Shown: in pieces, positions 1 to 7,614 of the stretch
Layout of the letters: the number at the start of each line of letters is the position of its first letter
How positions within the stretch are numbered: the first letter of the stretch is position 1
Origin: Xanthobacteraceae bacterium
GTDB lineage: Bacteria; Pseudomonadota; Alphaproteobacteria; Rhizobiales; Xanthobacteraceae
Length of the DNA stretch: 14,887 nucleotides
Assembly (NCBI GenBank): GCA_030648135.1
Contig: JAUSIF010000068.1
Span: 1 to 14,887, forward strand
Direction: 5' to 3'
Program-made: the position numbers and the translations under genes
The notes under the pieces: model-generated
Database searches by the model: none
Told to the model about the DNA's origin: nothing
Seen by the model: the letters and a program-made list of their open reading frames with translations, nothing else

Positions 1-359
1 GCCAGACACGGATCCAGATTCACCGGATTGGCGTCCCGGCTTGCAGCCGGAACCTTGAGCACCTCACCGACGCTGTCGACGAGAAGCCCGTAGGATTCGC
101 CGTGGTGTTCGATTCCGACCGCCATCCGCTTTTCTCCCTGCTCGCGGGGAGGCAGCGCCAGGCGCCGGCGCATGTCGATCGCGGTGACGATGCGCCCGCG
201 CAGATTGAGCACGCCCGCGATCTGCGGCGGCGCCAGCGGAACTCGGGTCAGGCGTTCCAAAATGAATACGTCGAGCACGCGCGCGATCGGCAAGCCGAAC
301 AACTGCCCGCCGATCATCACGGTCACATATTCGATTTCGTCGTCGGATAGCGTGGTCAT
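1..359 (-). CDS. cheW: Chemotaxis coupling protein CheW (3' end outside window)
   Basis: CheW is the cytoplasmic adaptor that couples chemoreceptors to the kinase CheA. Translating the minus strand from the ATG at 359-357 gives about 119 residues before the window edge, so the C-terminus is missing. The visible part has the CheW fold pattern: a beta strand near EYVTVMIGG, the segment GLPIARVLDVF, then the family signature IAGVLNLRGRIVTAIDMR at about residues 47-64, followed by YGLLVDSVGEVLKV at about 93-106. The gene lies 22 bases after the cheA stop on the same strand, so co-transcription is very likely. Upstream of the ATG there is only a weak GGA-type ribosome site. CheW-like domains also occur inside CheA, but this short free-standing chain beginning with the CheW fold fits CheW itself. 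Confidence 0.93.
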   Translation of the reverse strand, partial: MTTLSDDEIEYVTVMIGGQLFGLPIARVLDVFILERLTRVPLAPPQIAGVLNLRGRIVTAIDMRRRLALPPREQGEKRMAVGIEHHGESYGLLVDSVGEVLKVPAASRDANPVNLDPCL

Positions 360-381
360 GGTGCGCGATTTCCGGATCCCA

Positions 382-3033
382 TCAGGCCGCCTGCGGCCAT
401 TCGGCGGGCGACTGCTTGAGCACGGCGAGCAAACCGTTGCGGTCGAACTTGCCGACGAAGCCGTGGAAGCCGGCCTGCCGCCCGCGCTCCACCGCCGCCG
501 GCGACGGCAGCGAGGAGATCGCGATGCGGATGAGGTGCGCGGTGCGCGGGCTGGCGCGTAGCTTCTCGGCCAGCTCGAAGCCGTTCATGCCCGGCATTTC
601 GATGTCGGAGATGACGACGTCGAATTGCGCGTCATGCTCGAGCAGAGCGAGCGCGTCTTCCGCGCCTGCCGCTGTTTTCAGATCGTAGCCGGCGGCCTTC
701 AGCACCGGCATCAACATATTGCGAAAGAAGGCGGAATCGTCGACGAGCAGGATCCGGCGCGTGCGCGCCACGTCGCTTATTTCGGTGCGATGCAGCCAAT
801 CCTCGAAGGCCAGCGGCAGGAAATGGCCGACATCGATGATCTCGGTGGCGCGGCCATTGACGACCGCCGTGCCGAGAATGCCCGGGGTATGGCTGCCGAT
901 CGTGATATCGAGACGGTCTTCGACGATGTCCACGATCTCGTCGACGACGAGCCCCATGCAGCGGTCCCGGTCGATGAACACGAGCAGCGGCTGGGCGCCT
1001 TCGGTGCGCAGGCGCACACTATCGTTGATGCGCAACAGCGGCATCAGGCTGCCGCGATACTGGATCAGGTGACGCCCGTTCGAGAACTCGATCGCGCGCG
1101 CATCGATTTTTTCGAGCCGGGTGACGAGCGCAAGCGACACCGCCTTGAGCTCGTCCGATCCGGCGCGGAAGACGAGCAGCGAGATCTTCGCATCGGAGTC
1201 GCCGACGCGCACCTCGTCCATCCGCTCCGCGGCTGCCATGCCGGCAACGACTTCGGAGCCGATCGCCGCGGCCATACCGTTCGGATCGAGGATCATGATC
1301 ACGGATCCGTCTCCGAGAATCGTGTTGCCCGAGAACGCGGTGATGTGGCGCAGCATCGAGGACATCGGTTTCACCACGATCTCCTCGGTATGAAACACTT
1401 GGTCGACGACGATCCCGAAGGTGTGGCTGCCGACCTGCATCACCACGACGTAGGCCTCGGCGGCCTCGATCTTCGCTTCGGCGAGACGCAAGAGCGACTT
1501 CAGATGCACCAGCGGAAGCAGCCGGTCGCGCAACCGCAGAATGGATGCGTCCTTGATCCGCTCGATACGGTGCTCGGAGTCGGCATCGATATGGACCAGC
1601 TCGATCACCGCCATCTGCGGGATGGCGAAGCGATCGCCGTCCGCCTCCACCAACAGCGCCGAGATAATCGCGAGCGTGAGCGGAATCTTGATCCTGAAGC
1701 TCATCCCTTGGCCAATAGACGATTTGAGATCGACGGTTCCGCCGATCTGATCGATGTTGTTTTTGACCACGTCCATGCCGACGCCGCGGCCGGAGATGCT
1801 CGTCACCGCGGCCGCCGTCGAGAAGCCCGGCGTGAAGATAAATTTGTGGATCTGCGCCTCGGTCAGCTTCCCCGCCTCCTCCTCCGAGATGAGGCCGAGC
1901 CGGATCGCCTTGGCGAGGATACGCTCGGTGTCGAGGCCGCGCCCGTCGTCGGCGATCTCGATGATGATGTGACCGCCTTCGTGATGGGCGGACAGACGAA
2001 TCGTGCCCTTCTCGGGTTTGCCGGCGGCGCGCCGCGCCTCCGGCGTCTCGATCCCATGATCGGCCGAGTTGCGCACCATGTGGGTGAGCGGATCCTTGAT
2101 CAGCTCGAGCACCTGCCGGTCGAGCTCGGTGTCCTCACCGTGCATGATGAGCTCGATTTTCTTGTCGAGCTCAGCGGAGAGATCGCGCACCACGCGCGGC
2201 AGCTTCGCCCAAGCGCTGCCGATCGGCTGCATGCGGGTCTTCATGACCCCTTCCTGCAGTTCGCCGGTGATGTTGGAGAGCCGCTGGAACGGCACCTTCA
2301 ATTCATTGTCCTCGTTGTTCCGCATGATCTCGAGCAGCTGGTTGCGGGTGAGCACCAGTTCCGAAACCATCGTCATCAGGCGCTCGAGGGTCTCGACCTG
2401 GACCCGCAACGTCTGGGTCTTGGCGGCGCCGTCGCGGGGCTCTTCGTCTCGACGGTCCTGCCCAGCACGCCGTTCGTTCTGGGCGACGGCGGCCTTGAGC
2501 GGATTCGATGGCGATTGCCCGGGCCCCGGGGTCTCGCGGAATACACGTTCGAGTTCGTCGAGGGAAATCTCGCCGGGGCGGAGCGGCCGCTCCAGCACCT
2601 GATCGACGAGGGTACCGACGGTGGGATTCGCGGCCGGCGCGGACACCGGCGCGGCGACATCACCCTGCGAGGCGCGTTCGAGCTCCCGGATCAGATCGTT
2701 GTCCGCCCCTTTGGGCTCGTTTTGGCTGCGCTCGAGCTCGGCCAGGATCTCCTTGATCCGATCGATGACGGCGAGAATGAGCGTGACCGCATCCTGGGTC
2801 ACCGGCATGCCATCGCGGAACTTGCCCATCAGCGTCTCGGCGGCATGCGTGAGCGTTTCCAGACGCGGCAGGCCGAGGAAACCGCAGGTGCCCTTGATGG
2901 TGTGAACCAGCCGGAAGATGTTGCCGAGGATCTGAGCGTTGTTCGGCTCGCGCTCGAAGCGCACGAGCTCGACGTCGACGACGTCGAGACTTTCATGCGT
3001 CTCGGTGAGGAATTCCTGCAATAGGTCGTTCAT
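382..3033 (-). CDS. cheA: Hybrid chemotaxis histidine kinase CheA with C-terminal receiver domain
   Basis: This 883-residue cytoplasmic kinase autophosphorylates in response to receptor arrays and passes phosphate to response regulators. Domains in order: HPt (P1), about 1-105, with phospho-acceptor His44 in VHTIKGTCGFLGL; a linker rather than a clear P2 domain, about 106-205; dimerisation helices (P3), about 207-275; HATPase (P4), about 276-450, with N-box HMVRNSADHG (318-327), G1 box DDGRGLD (362-368) and G2 box GRGVGMD (415-421); a CheW-like domain (P5), about 455-590; a second, weaker CheW-like stretch, about 612-745; and a receiver domain, 759-883, with acidic pair Asp765/766, phospho-acceptor Asp810 in VVISDIEMPG and Lys862. 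The length exceeds that of E. coli CheA (about 650) because of the second CheW-like part and the receiver. All catalytic motifs are intact. cheW follows after 22 bases, and chpT lies upstream on the same strand. Confidence 0.97.
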   Translation of the reverse strand: MNDLLQEFLTETHESLDVVDVELVRFEREPNNAQILGNIFRLVHTIKGTCGFLGLPRLETLTHAAETLMGKFRDGMPVTQDAVTLILAVIDRIKEILAELERSQNEPKGADNDLIRELERASQGDVAAPVSAPAANPTVGTLVDQVLERPLRPGEISLDELERVFRETPGPGQSPSNPLKAAVAQNERRAGQDRRDEEPRDGAAKTQTLRVQVETLERLMTMVSELVLTRNQLLEIMRNNEDNELKVPFQRLSNITGELQEGVMKTRMQPIGSAWAKLPRVVRDLSAELDKKIELIMHGEDTELDRQVLELIKDPLTHMVRNSADHGIETPEARRAAGKPEKGTIRLSAHHEGGHIIIEIADDGRGLDTERILAKAIRLGLISEEEAGKLTEAQIHKFIFTPGFSTAAAVTSISGRGVGMDVVKNNIDQIGGTVDLKSSIGQGMSFRIKIPLTLAIISALLVEADGDRFAIPQMAVIELVHIDADSEHRIERIKDASILRLRDRLLPLVHLKSLLRLAEAKIEAAEAYVVVMQVGSHTFGIVVDQVFHTEEIVVKPMSSMLRHITAFSGNTILGDGSVIMILDPNGMAAAIGSEVVAGMAAAERMDEVRVGDSDAKISLLVFRAGSDELKAVSLALVTRLEKIDARAIEFSNGRHLIQYRGSLMPLLRINDSVRLRTEGAQPLLVFIDRDRCMGLVVDEIVDIVEDRLDITIGSHTPGILGTAVVNGRATEIIDVGHFLPLAFEDWLHRTEISDVARTRRILLVDDSAFFRNMLMPVLKAAGYDLKTAAGAEDALALLEHDAQFDVVISDIEMPGMNGFELAEKLRASPRTAHLIRIAISSLPSPAAVERGRQAGFHGFVGKFDRNGLLAVLKQSPAEWPQAA

Positions 3034-3079
3034 GGCTCGGCCGCTGTTCCGCCGGCGACCAAGGTCCGATCGAAAGCCT

Positions 3080-3111
3080 GGCCGCGTCCGCGGCCTGAGT
3101 TTTGGGCCAGG
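3080..3111 (-). other. Alternative hairpins in the chpT-cheA intergenic leader
   Basis: In the gap between chpT and cheA, GGCCGCG (3080-3086) pairs with CGCGGCC (3089-3095). The partly overlapping CCTGGCC (3077-3083) can instead pair with GGCCAGG (3105-3111). The two hairpins share bases 3080-3083, so they exclude each other. There is no T-run after them on the minus strand, so a simple intrinsic terminator is not supported. They may only reflect high GC content. Confidence 0.3.
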
Positions 3112-3169
3112 AGGGTTAAGATTGACTGAAACCGGGGGAGGGAATCAGGCCCTGCAAACCCGCATGGAT

Positions 3170-3808
3170 TCAGGATTCTCCGGCGGTCAGGACCACGCTC
3201 TCGCCCTGGCTCGCGAGCGAGATTTTGAGGCCGGAAGTCCGCGCCAACAGACCGGTGTAATAGGGCTGGATGCCGTGGGCATCGAGGCCCTCCGCGGCTC
3301 CGGCCAGCAAGTCCGCAATCGCCGGCGGCAGCTTCGCATTCGTCCCCTCAGTCGTCAGGCGAAAGCCCATGCGCTCACCCTCCCCGACCGGATCGACTGT
3401 GATCGTTCCCCCGCGCGGGATCGTGGCGGTGGCGAGCAAGAGCAGATTGAGCAAGAGCTTCACCCGGTTCTTGGGCAATAGCACCCGCGGCAGGTTCCAG
3501 GCGATGTTCAGGCGCTCGTCCTGCAACTGCCTCCGGGCGACCCCTTCGGCGTCGCCGAGATCGATCTGCGCGCCGGCCGAGCCGGCGGCACCATAGGCGA
3601 GGCGGGCGAACTGCAGCCGGGCCGAGGCTTGACCCGCGCTCTTCTTGATGAGTTCGAGCGCGTTCTTCTTCATGGCCTCGTCCTTCTCGTCCGCCAGCAC
3701 CTCGAGGCCGTTGACGATGGCCCCGACCGGGCTGATCACGTCGTGACAGAGGCGCGAGCACAGGAGCGCCGCGAGATCGAGGGCGTCGAGAGAGACGGGT
3801 GCGGCCAT
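3170..3808 (-). CDS. chpT: Histidine phosphotransferase ChpT
   Basis: ChpT relays phosphate from the hybrid kinase CckA to the cell-cycle regulators CtrA and CpdR in alphaproteobacteria. From the chosen ATG at 3808 the product has 212 residues, the usual family length. The N-terminal DHp-like helix carries ALLCSRLCHDVISPVGAI, with presumed phospho-acceptor His22 followed by Asp and the ISPVGAI element typical of ChpT. A second helix (about 48-75) and a degenerate ATPase-like C-terminal domain (about 80-205) follow, without convincing ATP-binding G boxes, as expected. An in-frame upstream ATG at 3895 would add 29 residues, but they lie outside the family fold and would run up to the divergent cysQ gene, so I prefer 3808. 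The gene is 136 bases upstream of cheA on the same strand. The pairing with a receiver-bearing CheA suggests shared regulation. Confidence 0.92.
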   Translation of the reverse strand: MAAPVSLDALDLAALLCSRLCHDVISPVGAIVNGLEVLADEKDEAMKKNALELIKKSAGQASARLQFARLAYGAAGSAGAQIDLGDAEGVARRQLQDERLNIAWNLPRVLLPKNRVKLLLNLLLLATATIPRGGTITVDPVGEGERMGFRLTTEGTNAKLPPAIADLLAGAAEGLDAHGIQPYYTGLLARTSGLKISLASQGESVVLTAGES

Positions 3809-3913
3809 GCCGGGTTCCGAAAGCAGACGCGGGAGGGCGAATCGCGCAGCGTTGGTCGAGACGGCGGCGTGTGATACACCGCCGGCGCGGGTCACACCAG
3901 TGTGTACGATCGG

Positions 3914-4735
3914 ATGACGGCAGCCCGGCCAGCGCTCGGACGCGGGGAGCTAACGCGCCTGCTGGCGCCGCTCGCGCAGCTCGCGAGCGAAGCGGGCGCC
4001 CGCATCCTGCAATGTACGGCCGCGGGCCTCATCCCGCGCGCAAAACCCGACTTAAGCCCGGTGACCGCCGCCGACGAGGCGGCGGAGACAATCCTGCGCG
4101 CGGGGCTCGCCCGTCTCCTGCCGGGCATCCCGGTCATCGCCGAGGAAGCCGTCTCGCGCGGCGAGGAGACAATTCCCGGCGCGGACTTTTTTCTGGTCGA
4201 CCCGATCGACGGCACCCGCGAGCTGCTCGCAGGCAGGAGCGAGTACACGGTCAATGTCGCCCTCCTGGTCGGGCGACTGCCCGTTCTCGGCCTGATCTAC
4301 GCGCCGGCCTTGAAAGCCCTCTACACGGCGGCGGAAGGGCGCGCGCTCCGGGCCGTGCTCGAGCCGGGGACGCGTTTCGATGCCGACAAGTCCGTGCCGA
4401 TCCATGCCCGGCCACGGCCCCAACGGCTCGTCGCCGCCATCAGCCGATCGCATCCCGACCCCAAGAGCGAGGCGTTCCTTGCCGCCTTGGCCATCGAACG
4501 GCGGCTCATCCTCGGCTCTTCGCTGAAGTTCGCCCGCCTCGCCGAGGGCGAAGCCGATGTCTATGCGCGCTTGGCACCAGTCAGCGAATGGGACGTGGCG
4601 GCGGGACATGCTTTGCTCGATGCGGCGGGCGGACGGGTGACGGCTCCCGACGGCAGCGCGCTCGCCTATGGAAAGCGCGAAACCGGGTTCCGCATCGACG
4701 GCTTCCTCGCCTGGGGTGCTCCGCCCAAATCCTGA
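3914..4735 (+). CDS. cysQ: 3'(2'),5'-bisphosphate nucleotidase CysQ (inositol monophosphatase family)
   Basis: CysQ hydrolyses 3'-phosphoadenosine 5'-phosphate to AMP and phosphate, clearing the by-product of PAPS-dependent sulfate assimilation. From the ATG at 3914 the protein has 273 residues. It shows the Mg-dependent phosphatase signatures: KPDLSPVTAADEAAE (about 44-58), the acidic PVIAEEAV (Glu77/Glu78), the central FLVDPIDGTREL with metal ligands Asp96 and Asp99, and C-terminal SEWDVAAGHALL with Asp227. The RELLAGRSEYTVNVALL stretch after the DPIDGT motif favours CysQ over SuhB-type inositol monophosphatases. A GTG at 3902 in the same frame would add four residues; neither start has a strong ribosome site. 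The gene is divergent from chpT with about 105 bases between starts, and convergent with the YHS-like gene, stops 15 bases apart. Confidence 0.92.
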   Translation: MTAARPALGRGELTRLLAPLAQLASEAGARILQCTAAGLIPRAKPDLSPVTAADEAAETILRAGLARLLPGIPVIAEEAVSRGEETIPGADFFLVDPIDGTRELLAGRSEYTVNVALLVGRLPVLGLIYAPALKALYTAAEGRALRAVLEPGTRFDADKSVPIHARPRPQRLVAAISRSHPDPKSEAFLAALAIERRLILGSSLKFARLAEGEADVYARLAPVSEWDVAAGHALLDAAGGRVTAPDGSALAYGKRETGFRIDGFLAWGAPPKS

Positions 4736-4750
4736 TTCGCACTCCGGCTT

Positions 4751-5248
4751 TCAGGGCAGCAGCGTACGCCTGACCTTCGGCCAGGCCGATTTGGCAGCCG
4801 CGGCCGTCATTTCGGGGCGGGCGAGAAAGGCTTTGCGGTTTTCCGGGCTGGAAAATAGAAAAAGATGGCCGTCATGCACGACGAACAGAGCGGGATGGCC
4901 CGGCAACGGAACTCCACGGGCGAGCGCCACCGGATCATAACCGCCGAAGCGCGGGACATAGACTTCCGGGCTCGCTGCGAAGGCCGCACGATTGGCTTCG
5001 CCGCGGAAGCGCCAGCTCAGCCCGCCGAAGTCGAGTTCGTATGCTTTCGTTCCGGCCAAGGCCTTGCCATCCAGGAAATAAGCGACCGGATCGAAACCAT
5101 AGAGGGCGACGCCAGCGATCCGGTCGGCGACGACGAGCTCGGTCGTCACCGCCCCCCGCGTGGGAGCGAAAGAGAGGCTCGCGATCAACAGCCCGAGCAT
5201 CACGGCCAAGACCCGCTGCGCCTGATGACCCGGAAAGGCACGTCCCAT
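4751..5248 (-). CDS. Secreted protein with two tandem YHS-like repeats
   Basis: The 165-residue product starts with a cleavable or anchoring hydrophobic segment (about 12-30, VLAVMLGLLIASLSFAP), so it is probably periplasmic. Residues 51-95 follow the YHS-domain pattern: GFDPVAYF, then a glycine-rich turn, SWRF and ENRAAFAASPE. Residues 103-146 repeat it in shorter form: GYDPVALA, then HLFLFSSPENRKAFLARPE. YHS domains are often linked to metal handling, but this chain contains no cysteine at all, so a Cys-based metal site is absent and the function is unknown. The ATG at 5248 has an upstream GGGGA-like ribosome site; a later Met17 would leave a shorter signal. It converges on cysQ and is divergent from the eipA-like gene. 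Confidence 0.78.
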   Translation of the reverse strand: MGRAFPGHQAQRVLAVMLGLLIASLSFAPTRGAVTTELVVADRIAGVALYGFDPVAYFLDGKALAGTKAYELDFGGLSWRFRGEANRAAFAASPEVYVPRFGGYDPVALARGVPLPGHPALFVVHDGHLFLFSSPENRKAFLARPEMTAAAAKSAWPKVRRTLLP

Positions 5249-5416
5249 GAGAGCTTCCCCTGCGGCCTCCGAGCCGTCACACTTATTGGGTAGCGTCGCT
5301 GCGATTCGTCGGTGGACTTGAATACCGTCTGGAATCTAAAGCTGGCTGGTATGCAGCCGGTTAAGAGGCGGCGCTCGTAATCACAGCGTGCCAAGTTCCC
5401 GATCGTTCATCTACCC

Positions 5417-5429
5417 GGAGACCCCCATG
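5417..5429 (+). promoter_or_regulatory. Ribosome site deciding the eipA-like start
   Basis: GGAG at 5417-5420 lies six bases before the ATG at 5427-5429. A GTG at 5388 is in frame but has no comparable site and would place 13 charged or polar residues before the signal peptide. The ATG is therefore chosen. Confidence 0.65.
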
Positions 5430-6002
5430 GCGCCCATTCGCGCAATCGTTCTCCTAGCCTCCCTAATCCTATCCGCCGGCTGCCCTGCCCTCGCCCAGGG
5501 ACCTGGCCCGGGCGGCAGTTCGACCTATTCCTCCGATGATCTGCTCTCCGCCGGACATCGTTTCTTCGGCACCGTCTCCCGCGATCTCGCGCAGTTGATC
5601 GAGCAGGCGTCGAGCCGATGGGGACAACCCAACGGCTACATCCTCGGCGAGGAGGCTTCCGGCGCCATCACGGTGGGCCTGCGCTATGGCGAGGGCGTGC
5701 TCTATACGCGCAACGCCGGCGACCGCAAGATCTACTGGCAAGGCCCGACCCTCGGCTTCGATGTCGGCGGCGACGGGGCGCGCACCATGATGCTGGTCTA
5801 CAATCTGCGCAGCATGGATGACGTCTATAACCGCTTTATCGGCATCTCGGGCTCGGCCTATTTCGTCGGCGGGCTCGGCATGACTGCACTGACCTGGAGC
5901 GGGATCGTGGTGGTACCGATCCGCTCCGGCGTGGGAGTGCGCTTGGGCGCCAATATCGGTTATCTCAAATTTACGCCGAGTTCGACCTGGAACCCGTTCT
6001 GA
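5427..6002 (+). CDS. eipA: DUF1134 periplasmic envelope protein, EipA-like
   Basis: The 191-residue protein begins with a clear signal peptide (APIRAIVLLASLILSAGCPALAQ), with a likely signal peptidase I site after ALA at about residue 23. A cysteine precedes this site, but the LSAGC context is a poor lipobox. The mature part matches the DUF1134 family: SSDDLLSAGHRFFGTVSRDLA, then GEEASGAITVGLRYGEG, KIYWQGPTLGFDVGGDGAR, MLVYNLRSMDDVYNRF and a glycine-rich C-terminus ending GANIGYLKFTPSSTWNPF. In Brucella the DUF1134 protein EipA is a small periplasmic beta-barrel needed for envelope stress resistance, and its gene is activated by CtrA. Transfer of that role here is inference. No complete TTAA-N7-TTAA box is visible in 5249-5426, only a half-site near 5371. 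The next gene on this strand is also an envelope protein. Confidence 0.88.
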   Translation: MAPIRAIVLLASLILSAGCPALAQGPGPGGSSTYSSDDLLSAGHRFFGTVSRDLAQLIEQASSRWGQPNGYILGEEASGAITVGLRYGEGVLYTRNAGDRKIYWQGPTLGFDVGGDGARTMMLVYNLRSMDDVYNRFIGISGSAYFVGGLGMTALTWSGIVVVPIRSGVGVRLGANIGYLKFTPSSTWNPF

Positions 6003-6036
6003 GCGGATCCTGAAGTTTTTCCAACGGGCTTTCGGT

Positions 6037-6060
6037 GCCGCTTCCGGCCCGCGAAGCGGC
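6037..6060 (+). terminator. Strong hairpin after the eipA-like gene
   Basis: GCCGCTTC (6037-6044) and GAAGCGGC (6053-6060) form a perfect 8-bp stem with an 8-base loop, 34 bases after the stop. There is no T-run after it, so it may be a Rho-assisted stop, an mRNA-stabilising structure or chance. Confidence 0.4.
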
Positions 6061-6162
6061 CTCGCGCCTGCGGCTAAAGGTTAATCCCCGGTTCGGCTGG
6101 AATTCTGCCGGCACCCGTGCAATGAATAAGGCCCGAATGTCCTGTTTTGTGAGGCGCGTAGC

Positions 6163-7470
6163 ATGATCGAAGCGATCATGTTTTTTGCCCTCGGCTTCCT
6201 GGCCGCGAGCCTGGTCGCCCTGGTTCTGCTCTCGGCCGTGTGGCATCGCGCGGTGCGTTTGACGACGCGTCGCATCGAAGGCGCCATCCCGGTCTCGATG
6301 GCCGAGATTCAGGCCGACAAGGACCAGTTGCGCGCCGAGTTCGCCATGTCGACGCGCCGGCTCGAGACCAGCGTCGAACAGCTCAAGCGCAAGACCGTCG
6401 AACAAATTACCGAAATCCGCCGCAAGAGCGACACGCTGCATTTGCTCAAGGTCGAAATCGAGGAAAAGGCGGCAACGATCACTGCGCTCGAGGCGCATGA
6501 GCGGACGCTGCGCGACAATCTGCGCAGCACCGAGGAAGAACTCTCGCTCAAGTCAAGGGCGCTGCATGCGAGCGAAGCGGAGCTCGCCGCCAAGACCAGC
6601 GAGCTTGCCCAGCTCGCACGCTCGCTCGCCGACAAGACCTCCGAAGCGGACAGCCGGCGCGTCGAGATCGTGGCGCTCGAGACCCAGCGCGAAACCTTGA
6701 AGGGCCGCATCGTCGATCTCGAGCGCGAAGTCGCCGCAACCGAGGCGCGTCTGGTCGAGGATCGCGGGCAAGCCGACAAGACCTCGCGCAATCTCTCCGA
6801 AGAGCGCGGCAAGGCCGAAAGCCTTGCCCGGCGGCTCCCTGAAATGGAATCCCGCCTCGCCGAAAGCACGGCGGAGGCCGAGAGCCTCGCCCGTACCGTC
6901 GCCGGACTGGAGGCCGAGGCGCATCGGCAGACCGAGCTCGCGGCGCAGCGCGAGGTCGAACTCACCGCGCTGATCGCCGAACGCGACCAGGCCATTGTCA
7001 TCGCCCGGGCCGAAGTCGAGAAGAACCGTGCCGAAGCCGTCGCCGTGCATCGGGAAATCGATACCGCGACGCGATCCTTCAGCACGACGATCGAGAACCT
7101 CAAGGCCGATAAAACCATGCTCGAGGACGCGGTGGCGCAAATGCGCGACGACCGCGAGCGCTTGCAGGCGGATATCGCGACCCTGAAGAACGAGGCCGAA
7201 TCGGCCTGGTCCAACGAGCGGGTCGAGAACGCGCTCTTGCGCGAACGCATCAACGATGTGGCTGCCGAGGTCGCCCGTCTCACCGCCAATCTGGAGGGCT
7301 CTGGCTCACCGATCGAGCGGATTCTGAGCGACGCGTCCGCGTCCGCGCAACGGCAGAACGGCGGTCCCGGCCGTTCGGGAAGCGCTCCCGCCGATCCCTC
7401 CGGCGCCGAACCCCGGCCCTCGCTCGCCGAACGCATCCGCGCGCTGCAGGCCCGCCCCAGCCGGCGCTGA
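6163..7470 (+). CDS. Membrane-anchored long coiled-coil protein, function unknown
   Basis: The 435-residue chain has one N-terminal transmembrane segment (about 5-27, IMFFALGFLAASLVALVLLS), followed by RAVRLTTRR and a very long heptad-rich region (about 45-385) that is full of Glu, Lys, Arg and Ala and lacks Cys and Pro. This predicts an extended parallel coiled coil, on the cytoplasmic side if the positive-inside rule is applied to the segment after the helix. The last 50 residues are rich in Gly, Pro and Ser and end with a short helix, LAERIRALQAR. I recall similar proteins of unknown function in Hyphomicrobiales. GAGG at 6151-6154, eight bases before the ATG, supports the start. It may be co-transcribed with the eipA-like gene 160 bases upstream, or have its own promoter there. 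A scaffold or envelope-organising role would be a guess. Confidence 0.85.
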   Translation: MIEAIMFFALGFLAASLVALVLLSAVWHRAVRLTTRRIEGAIPVSMAEIQADKDQLRAEFAMSTRRLETSVEQLKRKTVEQITEIRRKSDTLHLLKVEIEEKAATITALEAHERTLRDNLRSTEEELSLKSRALHASEAELAAKTSELAQLARSLADKTSEADSRRVEIVALETQRETLKGRIVDLEREVAATEARLVEDRGQADKTSRNLSEERGKAESLARRLPEMESRLAESTAEAESLARTVAGLEAEAHRQTELAAQREVELTALIAERDQAIVIARAEVEKNRAEAVAVHREIDTATRSFSTTIENLKADKTMLEDAVAQMRDDRERLQADIATLKNEAESAWSNERVENALLRERINDVAAEVARLTANLEGSGSPIERILSDASASAQRQNGGPGRSGSAPADPSGAEPRPSLAERIRALQARPSRR

Positions 7471-7487
7471 AGCGCCCGATCATCCCG

Positions 7488-7512
7488 AAAAAAATCGTTC
7501 CGCATGGAACGA
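7488..7512 (-). terminator. Intrinsic terminator of the molybdenum hydroxylase operon
   Basis: Read on the minus strand, TCGTTCC (7512-7506) pairs with GGAACGA (7501-7495) around a four-base loop and is followed directly by seven T (7494-7488). This is a textbook Rho-independent terminator about 100 bases after the stop at 7615. On the plus strand no T-run follows, so it serves the minus-strand operon. Confidence 0.85.
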
Positions 7513-7614
7513 CGACCACGGCCGCAAGATCGGGTCGCGACCTCAGCCGGCGCGATCTAGCGCGCTCCTTTGCCGGCCGGCGTTTCCCGGAATTCAGAAA
7601 GCGAACCGCCCCGT

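Noticed and set aside
625..3024. Open frame of 799 codons on the plus strand opposite cheA
   Set aside because: It is the antisense shadow of a high-GC gene; the product is rich in His, Asp and Arg with no domain, while the opposite strand has every CheA motif.
3799..4773. Open frame of 324 codons overlapping cysQ in another frame
   Set aside because: Arg-rich shadow; cysQ in the true frame has all phosphatase motifs.
5249..5426. CtrA box before the EipA-like gene
   Set aside because: Only one TTAA half-site near 5371 was found; no second half-site at seven-base spacing on either side.
5469..5473. Lipobox reading of the EipA-like signal peptide
   Set aside because: A cysteine follows LSAG, but the residue at -3 is Ser rather than Leu/Val/Ile, and a good signal peptidase I site (ALA before QGPG) follows, so a lipoprotein is unlikely.
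6309..7505. Open frame of 398 codons opposite the coiled-coil gene
   Set aside because: Serine-rich antisense product caused by the repetitive Glu/Lys/Ala codons of the real gene.
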